From contig NZ_JAHXYW010000006.1 of NCBI RefSeq assembly GCF_019969725.1, positions 186,001 through 250,000 on the forward strand: DNA of 64,000 nt. Reading direction: 5' to 3'. The notes beneath the pieces were generated by a model. The model was not told the origin of the DNA. It did no database searches and was given only the letters and a program-made list of their open reading frames with translations. The DNA is from Neobacillus bataviensis (GTDB lineage Bacteria > Bacillota > Bacilli > Bacillales_B > DSM-18226). Of this stretch, positions 51,288 to 62,187 are shown one piece after another. The position numbers and the translations under genes were made by a program. Positions within the stretch are counted from its first letter, which is position 1. Each line of letters begins with the position of its first letter.

Positions 51288-51322
51288 AACAGAGATAATC
51301 CAAGCGGTTTATCTCTGTTTTA
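51288..51322 (+). terminator. Intra-operon attenuator hairpin
   Basis: Perfect 11-bp stem AACAGAGATAA / TTATCTCTGTT with a 10-nt loop, followed by TTAAAAAA. It lies between the permease and GH31 genes, which share a direction, so it probably reduces rather than abolishes expression of the enzymes downstream. Confidence 0.7.
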
Positions 51323-51346
51323 AAAAATAGCGAAAAGGTGAAAATC

Positions 51347-53773
51347 ATGAGCTTGGCTTGGAAGTTTGACTTTATAAAAGAAGAAAATAATCAACTTTTC
51401 TTTGAATGCAATGATAAGAAAATCATTTTTATGGTTTTAGAAGAAGATTTATGCAGAGTATTTATGTCGTCTGATTGTGAACCAGCTCTATCGACGACTT
51501 GGGCAATTGCCCCGGATGCAGAAGATATTCCTTTTGAAGGAAGAGACCGTTTTGATTTAACTTCATTCTCATTACCAGCCTTCCAAAAACAAGTTGGCAG
51601 TGAGCGAGTAATCATTGAAACCCATCTTTTAAAAGCGGTCATTCAATTAGACGGCTTTAAGATCTCTTGGTATGCAAAAATAAACGGCGAAGAAATTTTA
51701 ATAGCGAATGACCGAAAAACACAGAGTTATAACTATAACAACAAGCTTGGAGACGGGGTCTATCATTATCTTGAGCGATACAAGGAAGATAATTTTTACG
51801 GTTTAGGTGAGAAAAGCGGAACACTAAATAAGACTAGAAGGCGTTATATCATGAAGACCATTGACGCCATGGGTTATGATGCTGAGTTTACCGATCCGCT
51901 TTATAAGCATATCCCTTTTTACCTGACCCATAATCAAAAAACGAAGCTATCTTATGGACTGTTTTATGATAATTACTCCGACTCTATTTTTGATTTAGGT
52001 GCGGAGCTTGACAATTATCATGGCTTTTACAGGTATTATTACGCAGAAAAAGGCGACTTGGATTATTATTTCATTTTGGGTCCTAATATTCATAACGTTG
52101 TTGAAAAATATTCAAAACTTACGGGCAAGACGATTTTCCCTCCAAAATGGAGTCTTGGTTATTCAGGGTCAACGATGACGTATACGGATGCGCCAGATGC
52201 ACAAGAACAATTAAAGAAATTTGTAGATTCTTGTGTGGAATATGATATTCCTTGTGATTCCTTTCAGTTGTCCTCTGGATATACCACTATTGACGGAAAG
52301 AGGTATGTATTTAATTGGAATTACGATAAAATACCTGACCCGCATGCCATGAACCATCATTTCCATAAGAATGGGTTACATGTTTGTGCCAATATTAAAC
52401 CATGCTTACTTCAGGACCATCCGCAATACCCTGAACTGGCTGAAAAGGGAATGTTTATAAAAACGGATAATAATCAAGATCCTGAATTAGTCCAATTTTG
52501 GGATGATGATGGATCCTATCTTGATTTTACGAATCCGGAGACTATCCAATGGTGGAAAGGAAATGTCAAGGAGCAGCTCTTATCCTTTGGGATTGACTCC
52601 ACCTGGAATGATAACAATGAATTTGAAATCTGGAATAAACAGGCACGTGCCAATGGCTTTGGCAAGAGCATTCCTGTCGAGGATATTAAACCCATTCAAA
52701 CGCTGTTAATGCTCAAGTCGTCTTATGAAGCTCAAAAAGAATTTGCTCCTAATAGTAGACCATATTTAATTTCAAGATCAGGCATGCCTGGCATGCAGCG
52801 TTATGTGCAAACATGGTCGGGAGATAATTTAACGGAATGGAAAACGCTGCGATTTAATATCAAGATGGGGTTAAGCATGAGTTTGTCAGGTGTATATAAT
52901 TTTGGACATGATGTTGGCGGATTTAGCGGTTTAGCACCAGAACCAGAATTATTTATCAGGTGGATTCAAAATGGCATTTTCCATCCGAGATTCACCATTC
53001 ATTCGTGGAATGAGGATCAATCCGTCAATGTTCCCTGGATGTATCCGGAACAGATCGAGATCATACGGAGCTTTATGAAGGAACGTGTGAAGTGGATCCC
53101 TTATTTTTACCATTTGCTTCATAAGGCAAGTCAAGAATATAAACCAATCCTTACTCCTACTTTTTATTATTTTGAACATGATTCAAAAACCTTTGAAGAG
53201 AATGATGACTTTATGGTCGGTGAGAATTTATTGGTTTGTAGTGTAGTAGAAAAAGGAGCCACTCAACGAAGTGTATATCTGCCAGAAAATGATAAGGGCT
53301 GGTATGATATGAATTCTGATCAATGGTATCAAGGTGGTCAAACTATTATCGTAGATGCACCACTGAACGTCATTCCGCTTTTTGCACAGGCGGGTTCCGC
53401 TTTCCCGATTCGTGATGGGGAAATCACGTTTAAAAATAAATCGGAGGATGCAAGAGGAATACGTCTATATCCTTCCTTAAGGGAAGAGCATATAAGCGAA
53501 CGATTCTATGAAGATGACGGGATTTCATTAACCTATACAAAAGGTGAGTCTTCATTCCTATTAGTAGATATGAAGACTACTAAAGAAAGTGTAGAAATCC
53601 AGATAGCTATGGAAGGGAATTATCAACTTCCTTATGATTCTGTTAGTATCTATTTGCCAAAAACGGATAAACGGAACCTTTATGTTAATGGGGAAGCAAT
53701 AAATTCAGTACTTCCGGTTCGTGTGAAAATACAACAAGACAGTTCGAATAATGACAACTGGAGGCAGCGATGA
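51347..53773 (+). CDS. GH31 alpha-glycosidase
   Basis: An 808-residue cytoplasmic GH31 enzyme. After an N-terminal beta-sandwich (~1-235), the catalytic barrel shows the nucleophile Asp422 in WNDNNE and the acid/base Asp493 in WSGDN, with GHDVGGFSG between the subsites. C-terminal sandwich domains follow. GH31 includes alpha-glucosidases, alpha-xylosidases and alpha-galactosidases; WNDNNE differs from the common WxDMNE, so the substrate is open. ATG 51347 follows AAAGGTG. It overlaps the aldolase gene by four bases, which places it firmly in the uronide operon. Confidence 0.9.
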   Translation: MSLAWKFDFIKEENNQLFFECNDKKIIFMVLEEDLCRVFMSSDCEPALSTTWAIAPDAEDIPFEGRDRFDLTSFSLPAFQKQVGSERVIIETHLLKAVIQLDGFKISWYAKINGEEILIANDRKTQSYNYNNKLGDGVYHYLERYKEDNFYGLGEKSGTLNKTRRRYIMKTIDAMGYDAEFTDPLYKHIPFYLTHNQKTKLSYGLFYDNYSDSIFDLGAELDNYHGFYRYYYAEKGDLDYYFILGPNIHNVVEKYSKLTGKTIFPPKWSLGYSGSTMTYTDAPDAQEQLKKFVDSCVEYDIPCDSFQLSSGYTTIDGKRYVFNWNYDKIPDPHAMNHHFHKNGLHVCANIKPCLLQDHPQYPELAEKGMFIKTDNNQDPELVQFWDDDGSYLDFTNPETIQWWKGNVKEQLLSFGIDSTWNDNNEFEIWNKQARANGFGKSIPVEDIKPIQTLLMLKSSYEAQKEFAPNSRPYLISRSGMPGMQRYVQTWSGDNLTEWKTLRFNIKMGLSMSLSGVYNFGHDVGGFSGLAPEPELFIRWIQNGIFHPRFTIHSWNEDQSVNVPWMYPEQIEIIRSFMKERVKWIPYFYHLLHKASQEYKPILTPTFYYFEHDSKTFEENDDFMVGENLLVCSVVEKGATQRSVYLPENDKGWYDMNSDQWYQGGQTIIVDAPLNVIPLFAQAGSAFPIRDGEITFKNKSEDARGIRLYPSLREEHISERFYEDDGISLTYTKGESSFLLVDMKTTKESVEIQIAMEGNYQLPYDSVSIYLPKTDKRNLYVNGEAINSVLPVRVKIQQDSSNNDNWRQR

Positions 53774-54420
53774 ACAAATTAAATGTTCTTTCCAGGATAA
53801 CTGATTGTGGAGTGGTAGCGGTTGTAAGAGCTGACTCTAAGGAGGAAGCGATTAAGATATCAGATGCCTGTGTAAAGGGTGGAATTTTTGGGATTGAGGT
53901 AACCTTTACGGTCGAAGGTGCTGAAGAGGTTATTAATGAATTGGCTGAAGTGTATCGAAATAGTGATGTTGTTATTGGAGCAGGAACAGTTCTTGATGCA
54001 ACTACGGCAAGGATTGCTATTTTGGCAGGGGCTCAGTTCGTTGTAAGTCCTTGCTTTGACGGAGAAACAGCCAAATTGTGTAATTTATATCAAATTCCCT
54101 ATATGCCTGGATGTATGACCATTACAGAAATGAAGTGTGCCCTAGAAGCTGGTGCAGATATTATCAAGCTGTTTCCTGGAAACGCCTTTGGACCGGAGTT
54201 TGTCAAAGCGGTTAAAGCGCCGCTTCCACAAGTTAATTTGATGCCGACAGGGGGAGTCAGCCTCGAAAATGTCCATCAGTGGATTCAAAATGGTTGTGCA
54301 GCCGTTGGCGTTGGCGGTAATTTGATTGCAACTGCTAAAACGGGAGACTATGAAAAAATCACTGATTTTGCCGTTCAGTATGTAGAAAAAGTCAAAGAAG
54401 CAAGAAGGAATAACCTATGA
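53770..54420 (+). CDS. KDPG aldolase
   Basis: A 216-residue class I aldolase: VVAVVRADSKEEAIKI, GIEVTFTVEGAE with the catalytic Glu, IGAGTVLDATTAR, and the Schiff-base lysine in ADIIKLFPGNAFGPEF. It cleaves 2-keto-3-deoxy-6-phosphogluconate to pyruvate and glyceraldehyde-3-phosphate, the last step of the uronate pathway. GGAGG lies 5 nt before the ATG. It overlaps both neighbours by ATGA junctions. It differs clearly from the paralogue at 33778. Confidence 0.92.
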   Translation: MNKLNVLSRITDCGVVAVVRADSKEEAIKISDACVKGGIFGIEVTFTVEGAEEVINELAEVYRNSDVVIGAGTVLDATTARIAILAGAQFVVSPCFDGETAKLCNLYQIPYMPGCMTITEMKCALEAGADIIKLFPGNAFGPEFVKAVKAPLPQVNLMPTGGVSLENVHQWIQNGCAAVGVGGNLIATAKTGDYEKITDFAVQYVEKVKEARRNNL

Positions 54421-55430
54421 AAAAGATTGTCACCTTAGGAGAAATCCTGCTTCGGTTATCTACCAATCATGGAGAACGACTTTTTCAATCTGATCAGCTT
54501 TCAATGCATTATGGCGGTGCAGAAGCCAATGTTGCCATTGCACTGGCCAATTTTGGATATGAAGCTTACTTTGTTAGTAAAGTGCCGAATAATCCGCTTG
54601 GGTTGGCAGCGGAAAGACATTTACGGTCATTTGGTGTTCATACTGACTACTTGTTGAAGGGCGGAGAGCGCTTAGGCACCTATTACTTGGAAGTAGGGGC
54701 GGGTGCCAGAGGTGCGCAAGTCACTTACGACCGGAAGCATTCAAGCTTTTCTCAGCTTACCGTCGATGAGGTTAGCTTTACTGAGATTTTTCAAGGAGCA
54801 GACCTCTTTCACGTTTCAGGAATAACACCTGCGTTATCTAATTCGTTAAAAGAAGTAACATTGCTTGCCTTAATGAAAGCGAAAGAGCTTGGTGTCACAA
54901 CAAGCTTTGATTTTAATTACCGTTCAAAGCTATGGAGCCAAAAAGAGGCGGCTGCAGCGATTACCCCGCTTCTGCCCTATGTTGATATCTGTTCATGCGG
55001 GGAATTAGATGCTCTTTATCTCTTAAACATACAAAAAGCAGATACTACATTAAATAAAGAGCAGCAGCTTACGTATTACTATAAAAAAATAGTAGAAATG
55101 TATCCGAATATCAAATACTTATATTCGACTTTCCGAAACGTACTTTCTGCCTCGTATAATACCTTGCAAGGGAATTTATTTTTAAATGGGACGTTGTATC
55201 AGTCAAAATACTATCCTATTGATGATATTGTTGATCGCGTGGGCGGCGGGGATGCTTTTGCGGCTGGTATTTTATACGGGATTATCGAAGAAATGCTGCC
55301 GCAACAGGTAATTTCATTTGCCACGGCAGCGTCTGTCTTAAAGCATACGGTGTATGGGGATTGCAATACCTTTTCTAAGGATGAAATTATGGCATTTGCT
55401 GAAAATGAACCTGGTAAAATTGTTCGTTAA
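54417..55430 (+). CDS. kdgK: 2-dehydro-3-deoxygluconokinase
   Basis: A 337-residue PfkB/ribokinase-family kinase. It begins KIVTLGEILLRLSTNHGERL, has the sugar-binding MHYGGAEANVAIALANFGY, and the anion-hole/catalytic motif DRVGGGDAFAAGILYGI with the base Asp near residue 279. It phosphorylates KDG to KDPG. The flanking aldolase and kdu genes support this substrate. It is translationally coupled to the aldolase. Confidence 0.92.
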   Translation: MKKIVTLGEILLRLSTNHGERLFQSDQLSMHYGGAEANVAIALANFGYEAYFVSKVPNNPLGLAAERHLRSFGVHTDYLLKGGERLGTYYLEVGAGARGAQVTYDRKHSSFSQLTVDEVSFTEIFQGADLFHVSGITPALSNSLKEVTLLALMKAKELGVTTSFDFNYRSKLWSQKEAAAAITPLLPYVDICSCGELDALYLLNIQKADTTLNKEQQLTYYYKKIVEMYPNIKYLYSTFRNVLSASYNTLQGNLFLNGTLYQSKYYPIDDIVDRVGGGDAFAAGILYGIIEEMLPQQVISFATAASVLKHTVYGDCNTFSKDEIMAFAENEPGKIVR

Positions 55431-55460
55431 AAATAGAAGCTTTATAGGAGGACATGGATC

Positions 55461-56297
55461 ATGGAAATGGAAACGCGTTATGCAAACCACCCGGAAGAAA
55501 TTAAAAGATTTAATACGGATGAATTAAGAGAAAATTTTTTAGTTGAAACCATTTTTGAACCAGGAAAAGTACATTTAACTTACACCCATGCCGATCGCAT
55601 GATTTTTGGTGGAGTAACACCGGCAGAAGAAGAATTGACCATTAAGCTCGATAAAGAATTAGGGGTCAGTTACTTCCTTGAACGCCGTGAGCTGGGAATT
55701 ATTAATATTGGCGGAGACGGTCTTGTCATTTTGGATGGCGAGGAATATAACATGAAACGTCGTGATGGTCTGTATGTCGGCAGGGGAACGAAGGAAGTAT
55801 TATTCCGATCAAAGGATCCAAAGAACCCTGCGAAATTCTATATTAATTCAACACCAGCCCATCATACCTATCCAACAGTAAAGATCGATATTAATGAAAT
55901 TAAACCCTTAGAGGCTGGAGCTCCGGGAACCTTAAATGAACGGAAAATCTATCAATATGTCCACCCAAATGTATGTGAAAGCTGTCAGCTTCAAATGGGA
56001 CTAACCATGCTATCTCCGGGAAGTGTTTGGAACACCATGCCTTGTCATACTCATGAGCGGCGGATGGAAGTCTATTTATACTTTGATATGGAGCCCGATA
56101 CTCGCGTTTTTCATTTCATGGGGAAACCGGATGAGACAAGACACTTAGTCATGAAAAACGAACAAGCAGCTATTTCACCCAGCTGGTCTATCCATACAGG
56201 GACTGCTACTAGTAACTATACCTTTATTTGGGGGATGTGCGGAGAGAACATTACTTACGATGACATGGACCATGTCAAAATGGAACAACTAAGGTAA
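55461..56297 (+). CDS. kduI: 5-dehydro-4-deoxy-D-glucuronate isomerase
   Basis: A 278-residue cupin-fold isomerase matching KduI throughout: ETRYANHPEEIKRFNTDELR, GGDGLVILDGEEYNMKRRDG, and the metal-binding histidines in MPCHTHERRMEVYLYF with the later PSWSIHTGTATSNY. It converts 5-keto-4-deoxyuronate, formed from the unsaturated uronate released by GH105, to 3-deoxy-D-glycero-2,5-hexodiulosonate. GGAGG lies 9 nt before the ATG. Confidence 0.95.
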   Translation: MEMETRYANHPEEIKRFNTDELRENFLVETIFEPGKVHLTYTHADRMIFGGVTPAEEELTIKLDKELGVSYFLERRELGIINIGGDGLVILDGEEYNMKRRDGLYVGRGTKEVLFRSKDPKNPAKFYINSTPAHHTYPTVKIDINEIKPLEAGAPGTLNERKIYQYVHPNVCESCQLQMGLTMLSPGSVWNTMPCHTHERRMEVYLYFDMEPDTRVFHFMGKPDETRHLVMKNEQAAISPSWSIHTGTATSNYTFIWGMCGENITYDDMDHVKMEQLR

Positions 56298-56328
56298 CAG
56301 AATCATTTTAACAAAAGGGGGTTTAAGG

Positions 56329-57111
56329 ATGACGCTTCAATTGAATGAATTCTCATTGGATTTTTTCTCATTGGCGGGAAAGGCCGCGATTGTTACAGGT
56401 GGTAACACCGGACTTGGTCAAGCCTATGCGGTAGCGCTTGCTAAGGCAGGTGCCGATCTATTTGTTGTCACCCATGGAACTAATTGGGATGAAACGAAGG
56501 GACTTATTGAAAAAGAGGGTGGCCGGGTAGAATTTTTCCAGGCTGATTTAGCGAATAGAGAAATCATTAAGGAAGTCGTATCTGAGTGTCTAAAGGCATT
56601 CGGTAGAATTGATATTCTTGTGAACAATGCAGGCACCATTCGCCGTGCACCGCTTCTAGAGTATCAACAAGAGGATTGGGATGCGGTGATGGACCTTAAT
56701 CTAAATGCTGTTTATTTTCTAAGCCAAGAAGCTGCAAAAGTGATGATGGAACAAAAGAGTGGGAAAATTATTAATATCGCATCGATGCTGTCCTTCCAAG
56801 GCGGAAAATTTGTCCCTCCCTATACGGCAAGTAAACATGCCGTTGCAGGTCTGACCAAGTCATTTGCCAATGAATTAGCTGAATATGGAATTCAAACAAA
56901 TGCGATTGCGCCAGGATATGTTGCAACGAAAAATACGGCTCCTATCCGTGAAGATGAAAAACGAAATGCAGAAATTCTATCACGTATTCCGGCAGCAAGG
57001 TGGGCTGCCCCTGCCGATTTAATGGGTGCCGTCGTTTTCTTAGCAGGCAAAGCGTCTGATTATATGAATGGACATACACTTGTTGTAGATGGCGGATGGC
57101 TGGCAAGATAA
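56329..57111 (+). CDS. kduD: 2-deoxy-D-gluconate 3-dehydrogenase
   Basis: A 260-residue short-chain dehydrogenase. It has the cofactor motif TGGNTGLGQA, NNAGTIRRAP, the catalytic Ser in IASMLSFQGG and the YTASKHA Tyr/Lys pair. It reduces the KduI product to 2-keto-3-deoxygluconate. The N-terminal extension LNEFSLDFFSLAGKAA is typical of KduD. It is the last gene before the terminator at 57117. Confidence 0.93.
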   Translation: MTLQLNEFSLDFFSLAGKAAIVTGGNTGLGQAYAVALAKAGADLFVVTHGTNWDETKGLIEKEGGRVEFFQADLANREIIKEVVSECLKAFGRIDILVNNAGTIRRAPLLEYQQEDWDAVMDLNLNAVYFLSQEAAKVMMEQKSGKIINIASMLSFQGGKFVPPYTASKHAVAGLTKSFANELAEYGIQTNAIAPGYVATKNTAPIREDEKRNAEILSRIPAARWAAPADLMGAVVFLAGKASDYMNGHTLVVDGGWLAR

Positions 57112-57116
57112 ATTTG

Positions 57117-57161
57117 AAAAAGTAAGCCCTAGTCACTTCACGATACGGCTTACTTTTTTTA
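57117..57161 (+). terminator. Terminator after kduD
   Basis: Stem AAAAAGTAAGCC / GGCTTACTTTTT with an 18-nt loop and a T-run. It closes the main uronide operon; the TIM-barrel gene after it would depend on read-through or its own promoter. Confidence 0.85.
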
Positions 57162-57189
57162 TCATTAGCAAATTCGAGGTGGTTGAAGC

Positions 57190-58026
57190 ATGAATATTGG
57201 TATAAGGGCACATGATATTGAAAACTTGCCATTAGAGGAATTAGTTAGAGAGATCTCTTCTAAAGGGCTTACTTCCGTTCAGTTAGCGTTAAACAAATCT
57301 TTTCCTGATATAAACACCGGCTTAGGGAGCCTTAGCCCTGGAATGGCCTATCATATCGGAAAAGCGTTCCGCCAGGAAGATATTCAAATTGCCGTCTTAG
57401 GATGTTACATCAATATGATCCATCCAGATTTGAATGAAAGAAGAAAAGCGTTGGACCGATTCAAGGAGCATCTTCGCTTTGCCAGAGATTTTGGATGTAG
57501 TATTGTTGGAACCGAAACGGGAAATGTTAACGCAGAAATTGTCTATACAAAAGAGAATTTTAAAGAAGAACCGTTTCTTGAAGTGGTAAAAAGTGTTCGA
57601 GAGCTTGTGGAAGAGGCAGAGAAATTCGGAGTAATAGTTGGGATAGAGGGTGGAATTAATCACCCTGTATATTCTCCAGGAATGATGAAAAGACTCCTCG
57701 AGAGTGTCAATTCTAACAATCTTCAAGTTATCTTTGATCCAGTAAATTATTTAACGATTGAGAACTATCAAAACCAAGAAGCTGTAATCGCAGAAGCATT
57801 TGAACTATTTGGAGAACGAATCATTATCCTGCACGCCAAGGATTTTATAATAGAAGATAATAGTATAATGACAACAACCGTTGGAGAAGGAATGCTGAAT
57901 TACGATACATTGTTCAAATTTATAAAAGAGAAAAAACCGTTCATCAATATATTACTAGAAGAAACAAAGGAACCATATATTGATAGAAGTATCTCCTTTC
58001 TCAGAGAAAAATATAATCGGGCATAA
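57190..58026 (+). CDS. Sugar phosphate isomerase/epimerase-like TIM-barrel protein
   Basis: A 278-residue AP-endonuclease-2-type TIM barrel. Metal-ligand segments are IVGTETGNVNAE (Glu), VGIEGGINHPVY (Glu), VIFDPVNYL (Asp) and ILHAKDFII (His, Asp). The family includes IolE, xylose-isomerase-like and tagaturonate-type epimerases. Next to the kdu genes, a uronate epimerase or isomerase role is plausible but unproven. The start follows CGAGGTGGTTGAAGC. Confidence 0.85.
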   Translation: MNIGIRAHDIENLPLEELVREISSKGLTSVQLALNKSFPDINTGLGSLSPGMAYHIGKAFRQEDIQIAVLGCYINMIHPDLNERRKALDRFKEHLRFARDFGCSIVGTETGNVNAEIVYTKENFKEEPFLEVVKSVRELVEEAEKFGVIVGIEGGINHPVYSPGMMKRLLESVNSNNLQVIFDPVNYLTIENYQNQEAVIAEAFELFGERIIILHAKDFIIEDNSIMTTTVGEGMLNYDTLFKFIKEKKPFINILLEETKEPYIDRSISFLREKYNRA

Positions 58027-58094
58027 TGTCCCATTATATATTTTTCCTTAATTAGTCATACAAAGCGATATGATAATAAGAAAAGAGGTATTTT

Positions 58095-58655
58095 ATGACC
58101 TTCCAACATCAAACAATACTACCATCGATAAAAAATGGAAAAGGGCTTGAGCGGTTTTTGGAGAGTACGTACGAATATGGGGTTGTGTTAGATTCTCAGA
58201 TTGCCCAAATCCCGAGTTTTGTTAAAGCCGCAAATCGGGTAAACAAAAAGCTGTTTATTCACGTTGACTTAATCCAAGGGTTAAAGAATGACGAACATGC
58301 AGCTGATTTTTTATGCCAGTTAGTAAAACCGGCTGGATTAATTTCTACTCGAGCGGCCGTTATCACTAAAGCGAAACAAAAAGGGATCTATGCGATTCAA
58401 CGATTATTCTTGCTTGATTCCAATGCAGTCGAAAAAACGTGTGAAGTCATCAAGAAAGTACAGCCAGACTTTATCGAGGTATTGCCAGGGGTTATTCCAA
58501 GTATGATTCGAGAAATCAAAGAGACGACAGGTATCCCTGTGTTCGCTGGAGGATTAATCCGAACGGTCCATGATGTCAACAAGGCGATTGAAGCGGGGGG
58601 CATTGCTGTGACGACATCTAAAGTGGACCTTTGGGATTACTATTCAGAAAAATAA
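58095..58655 (+). CDS. glpP: Glycerol-3-phosphate-responsive antiterminator GlpP
   Basis: A 186-residue protein matching GlpP: HQTILPSIKNGKGLERFLES, KLFIHVDLIQGLKNDEHAAD, TRAAVITKAKQKGIYAIQRL and PVFAGGLIRTVHDVNKAIEAG. With glycerol-3-phosphate bound it binds the leader RNA of glp genes and prevents termination. Its target is probably the glpD leader terminator at 60230-60288. The start follows AAGAAAAGAGGTATTTT. glpK begins 15 bp after its stop, so glpP and glpK are co-transcribed. Confidence 0.95.
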   Translation: MTFQHQTILPSIKNGKGLERFLESTYEYGVVLDSQIAQIPSFVKAANRVNKKLFIHVDLIQGLKNDEHAADFLCQLVKPAGLISTRAAVITKAKQKGIYAIQRLFLLDSNAVEKTCEVIKKVQPDFIEVLPGVIPSMIREIKETTGIPVFAGGLIRTVHDVNKAIEAGGIAVTTSKVDLWDYYSEK

Positions 58656-60161
<1,506 letters not shown>

Positions 60162-60167
60162 AAATTT

Positions 60168-60196
60168 TTGCATCATCAGTAAGAATATGGTATATT
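60168..60196 (+). promoter_or_regulatory. glpD promoter
   Basis: TTGCAT (60168-60173), 17 nt, TATATT (60191-60196). The start of transcription would be near 60203, so the leader terminator at 60230 begins ~27 nt into the transcript. Confidence 0.75.
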
Positions 60197-60229
60197 TTTA
60201 ATAAGTTAATATATTGGTTGGAGATTAGG

Positions 60230-60288
60230 AGAGACCAAACAACGTATACAAGAATACACTTGTATAGGTTTGTTTTGGTCTCTTTTTG
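60230..60288 (+). terminator. glpD leader terminator (GlpP antitermination target)
   Basis: A long stem AGAGACCAAA.CA / TGTTTTGGTCTCT encloses an inner perfect TATACAAG / CTTGTATA hairpin and is followed by a T-rich tract. It has the form and position of the leader terminator controlled by GlpP with glycerol-3-phosphate. Confidence 0.85.
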
Positions 60289-60331
60289 TTTTTGCTTATA
60301 TGGAAAAAATTTCAAAATAGGAGCGATTGAA

Positions 60332-62044
60332 ATGGGGACTTTTTCTAGTAAAAAAAGATTGGAACAACTTTCAACAATGTCAAAAGAAAATCTTGATATT
60401 TTAGTGATAGGTGGAGGAATTACTGGCAGTGGCATTGCCCTTGATGCCACCACACGAGGAATGAAAGTGGGTCTTGTTGAAATGCAGGATTTCGCAGCAG
60501 GTACCTCAAGCCGGTCCACGAAACTGGTTCACGGCGGCCTGCGCTATTTAAAACAATTCGAAGTGAAAATGGTAGCGGAAGTGGGGAAAGAGCGTGCGAT
60601 TGTCTATGAAAATGGCCCTCACGTCACGACGCCTGAGTGGATGCTGTTACCCATTCAAGATGGTGGAACGTTCGGCAAGTTCTCCACTTCCATTGGCTTG
60701 AAGGTGTACGATTTTTTAGCAGATGTTAAAAAAAATGAACGCCGCAGTATGCTTAGTGCATCTGAAACACATAAACGTGAACCGCTGTTAAGAAAAGAGG
60801 GACTAAAAGGCGGCGGCTATTATGTGGAATACCGTACGGATGACGCAAGATTGACAATCGAAGTCATTAAACAAGCCGTCGATAAAGGGGCACTAGCCGT
60901 AAACTACGCAAAAGTAGAAAAGTTACTGTACGATAATGGAAAAGTGGTGGGGGCAGAAGTGGTGGATCAGTTGACCAACAAAGCCTATAAAATATTTGCG
61001 AAAAAGGTAGTCAATGCAGCGGGTCCTTGGGTTGATTCTGTTCGGGAGATGGATCAGTCGAAAAAAGGAAAGCATCTGCAATTAACAAAAGGAATTCACC
61101 TTGTCTTTGACCAAAGTGTTTTCCCGCTTAAACAAGCAATTTACTTTGATACACCCGACAAGCGAATGGTATTTGCCATTCCTAGAGATGGCAAAACCTA
61201 TGTTGGCACGACAGATACGGTGTATAACGAGGATATGGCCAATCCGCGCTTAACGAAAGCGGATAAAGAGTATGTAATCAAGGCGATTAACTTTATGTTT
61301 CCAGGAGTAGGGATAACGGAAAAAGATATTGAATCCAGTTGGTCGGGGTTAAGACCACTTATCCATGAATCCGGGAAATCCGCATCAGAAATTTCTCGTA
61401 AGGATGAAATATGGGAATCCGAGTCTGGCTTAATCACGATCGCCGGAGGGAAATTAACGGGCTATCGAAAAATGGCTGAGATGGTCGTTGATTTATTAAA
61501 CCAACAGTTCATTCGAGAGGGTGTTGGCGATTTTGGAAAATGCCAAACCAAATATTTGCCTATTTCTGGTGGAGATGTTGGTGGTTCGAAAAATTTGCCT
61601 GCTTTCATAGAAGATAAGACAAAAGAAGGAGTAAAATTAGGACTTACAAATGAACAATCTCAAAAACTTGCTAAGCTTTACGGTTCCAATGTCGATAGCT
61701 TATTCGCGTTAGTAGATAAATATAATGAGGCTGCCTTAACCTTCGGTCTGCCATTGGATGTTTACGCTCAAGTCATGTATGCCATCCATGAAGAAATGAC
61801 CGTAACACCTAGTGACTTTTTTATTCGAAGAACCGGTGCGTTGCTGTTTAATATGGATTGGGTCCACCAATGGAAGCAGAAAGTTGCAGAATTAATGGCG
61901 AATGAACTAAATTGGAGCAATGACCAATTAGAACATTACCAAATTGAAATAGAGATGTTTATCCATCAAGCCACGACCGCCGTTGACGAAGACCAGGGGG
62001 ACGGTTCTAGTGGCGCTGAGTTTTGGAAAGAGGAATCAGCGTGA
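60332..62044 (+). CDS. glpD: Aerobic glycerol-3-phosphate dehydrogenase
   Basis: A 570-residue FAD-dependent, membrane-associated dehydrogenase. It shows the FAD motif [51 protein letters not shown] and [14 protein letters not shown]. It oxidises sn-glycerol-3-phosphate to DHAP and passes electrons to quinone. ATG 60332 is preceded by AGGAGCGATTGAA; the longer reading from 60218 lies in the leader and must be rejected. The last ~15 codons ([18 protein letters not shown]) contain a REP-like left arm at 61996-62008, so the C-terminus appears to be derived partly from a repeat. Confidence 0.95.
   Translation: MGTFSSKKRLEQLSTMSKENLDILVIGGGITGSGIALDATTRGMKVGLVEMQDFAAGTSSRSTKLVHGGLRYLKQFEVKMVAEVGKERAIVYENGPHVTTPEWMLLPIQDGGTFGKFSTSIGLKVYDFLADVKKNERRSMLSASETHKREPLLRKEGLKGGGYYVEYRTDDARLTIEVIKQAVDKGALAVNYAKVEKLLYDNGKVVGAEVVDQLTNKAYKIFAKKVVNAAGPWVDSVREMDQSKKGKHLQLTKGIHLVFDQSVFPLKQAIYFDTPDKRMVFAIPRDGKTYVGTTDTVYNEDMANPRLTKADKEYVIKAINFMFPGVGITEKDIESSWSGLRPLIHESGKSASEISRKDEIWESESGLITIAGGKLTGYRKMAEMVVDLLNQQFIREGVGDFGKCQTKYLPISGGDVGGSKNLPAFIEDKTKEGVKLGLTNEQSQKLAKLYGSNVDSLFALVDKYNEAALTFGLPLDVYAQVMYAIHEEMTVTPSDFFIRRTGALLFNMDWVHQWKQKVAELMANELNWSNDQLEHYQIEIEMFIHQATTAVDEDQGDGSSGAEFWKEESA
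61996..62008. repeat. REP-like left arm inside the glpD coding end
   Basis: GGGGGACGGTTCT followed by AGTGG lies in frame within the last codons of glpD, 40 bp before a full copy at 62050. This suggests a repeat inserted into the 3' end and supplied a new stop codon. Confidence 0.7.
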
Positions 62045-62049
62045 TCAGG

Positions 62050-62089
62050 GGGACGATTCTTGCGGTCGAAATACCATGAGAACCATCCC
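62050..62089. repeat. REP-like hairpin, copy 7
   Basis: Arms GGGACGATTCT / GAGAACCATCCC with a compensating A/T change in both arms relative to the consensus (CGATTC against GAACCATC is imperfect), then TGTGG. It follows the glpD stop by 6 bp. Confidence 0.8.
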
Positions 62090-62109
62090 TGTGGTTCTTA
62101 AAAACCAAA

Positions 62110-62147
62110 AGGCACAACCAGCTGCTTTCAGCTAGTTGTGCCTATTT
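62110..62147. terminator. Bidirectional terminator glpD/symporter
   Basis: Stem AGGCACAACCAGCT / AGCTAGTTGTGCCT (13 of 14 pairs) with a 6-nt loop and A/T flanks, between convergent genes. Confidence 0.85.
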
Positions 62148-62187
62148 AAAGCAAAAACTTTTATAAAAATAGTACCAATGAATCGCC

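Noticed and set aside
60218..60331. N-terminal extension of GlpD
   Set aside because: The extension is the leader RNA containing the antitermination hairpin, and the conserved protein starts at ATG 60332 with a proper ribosome site.
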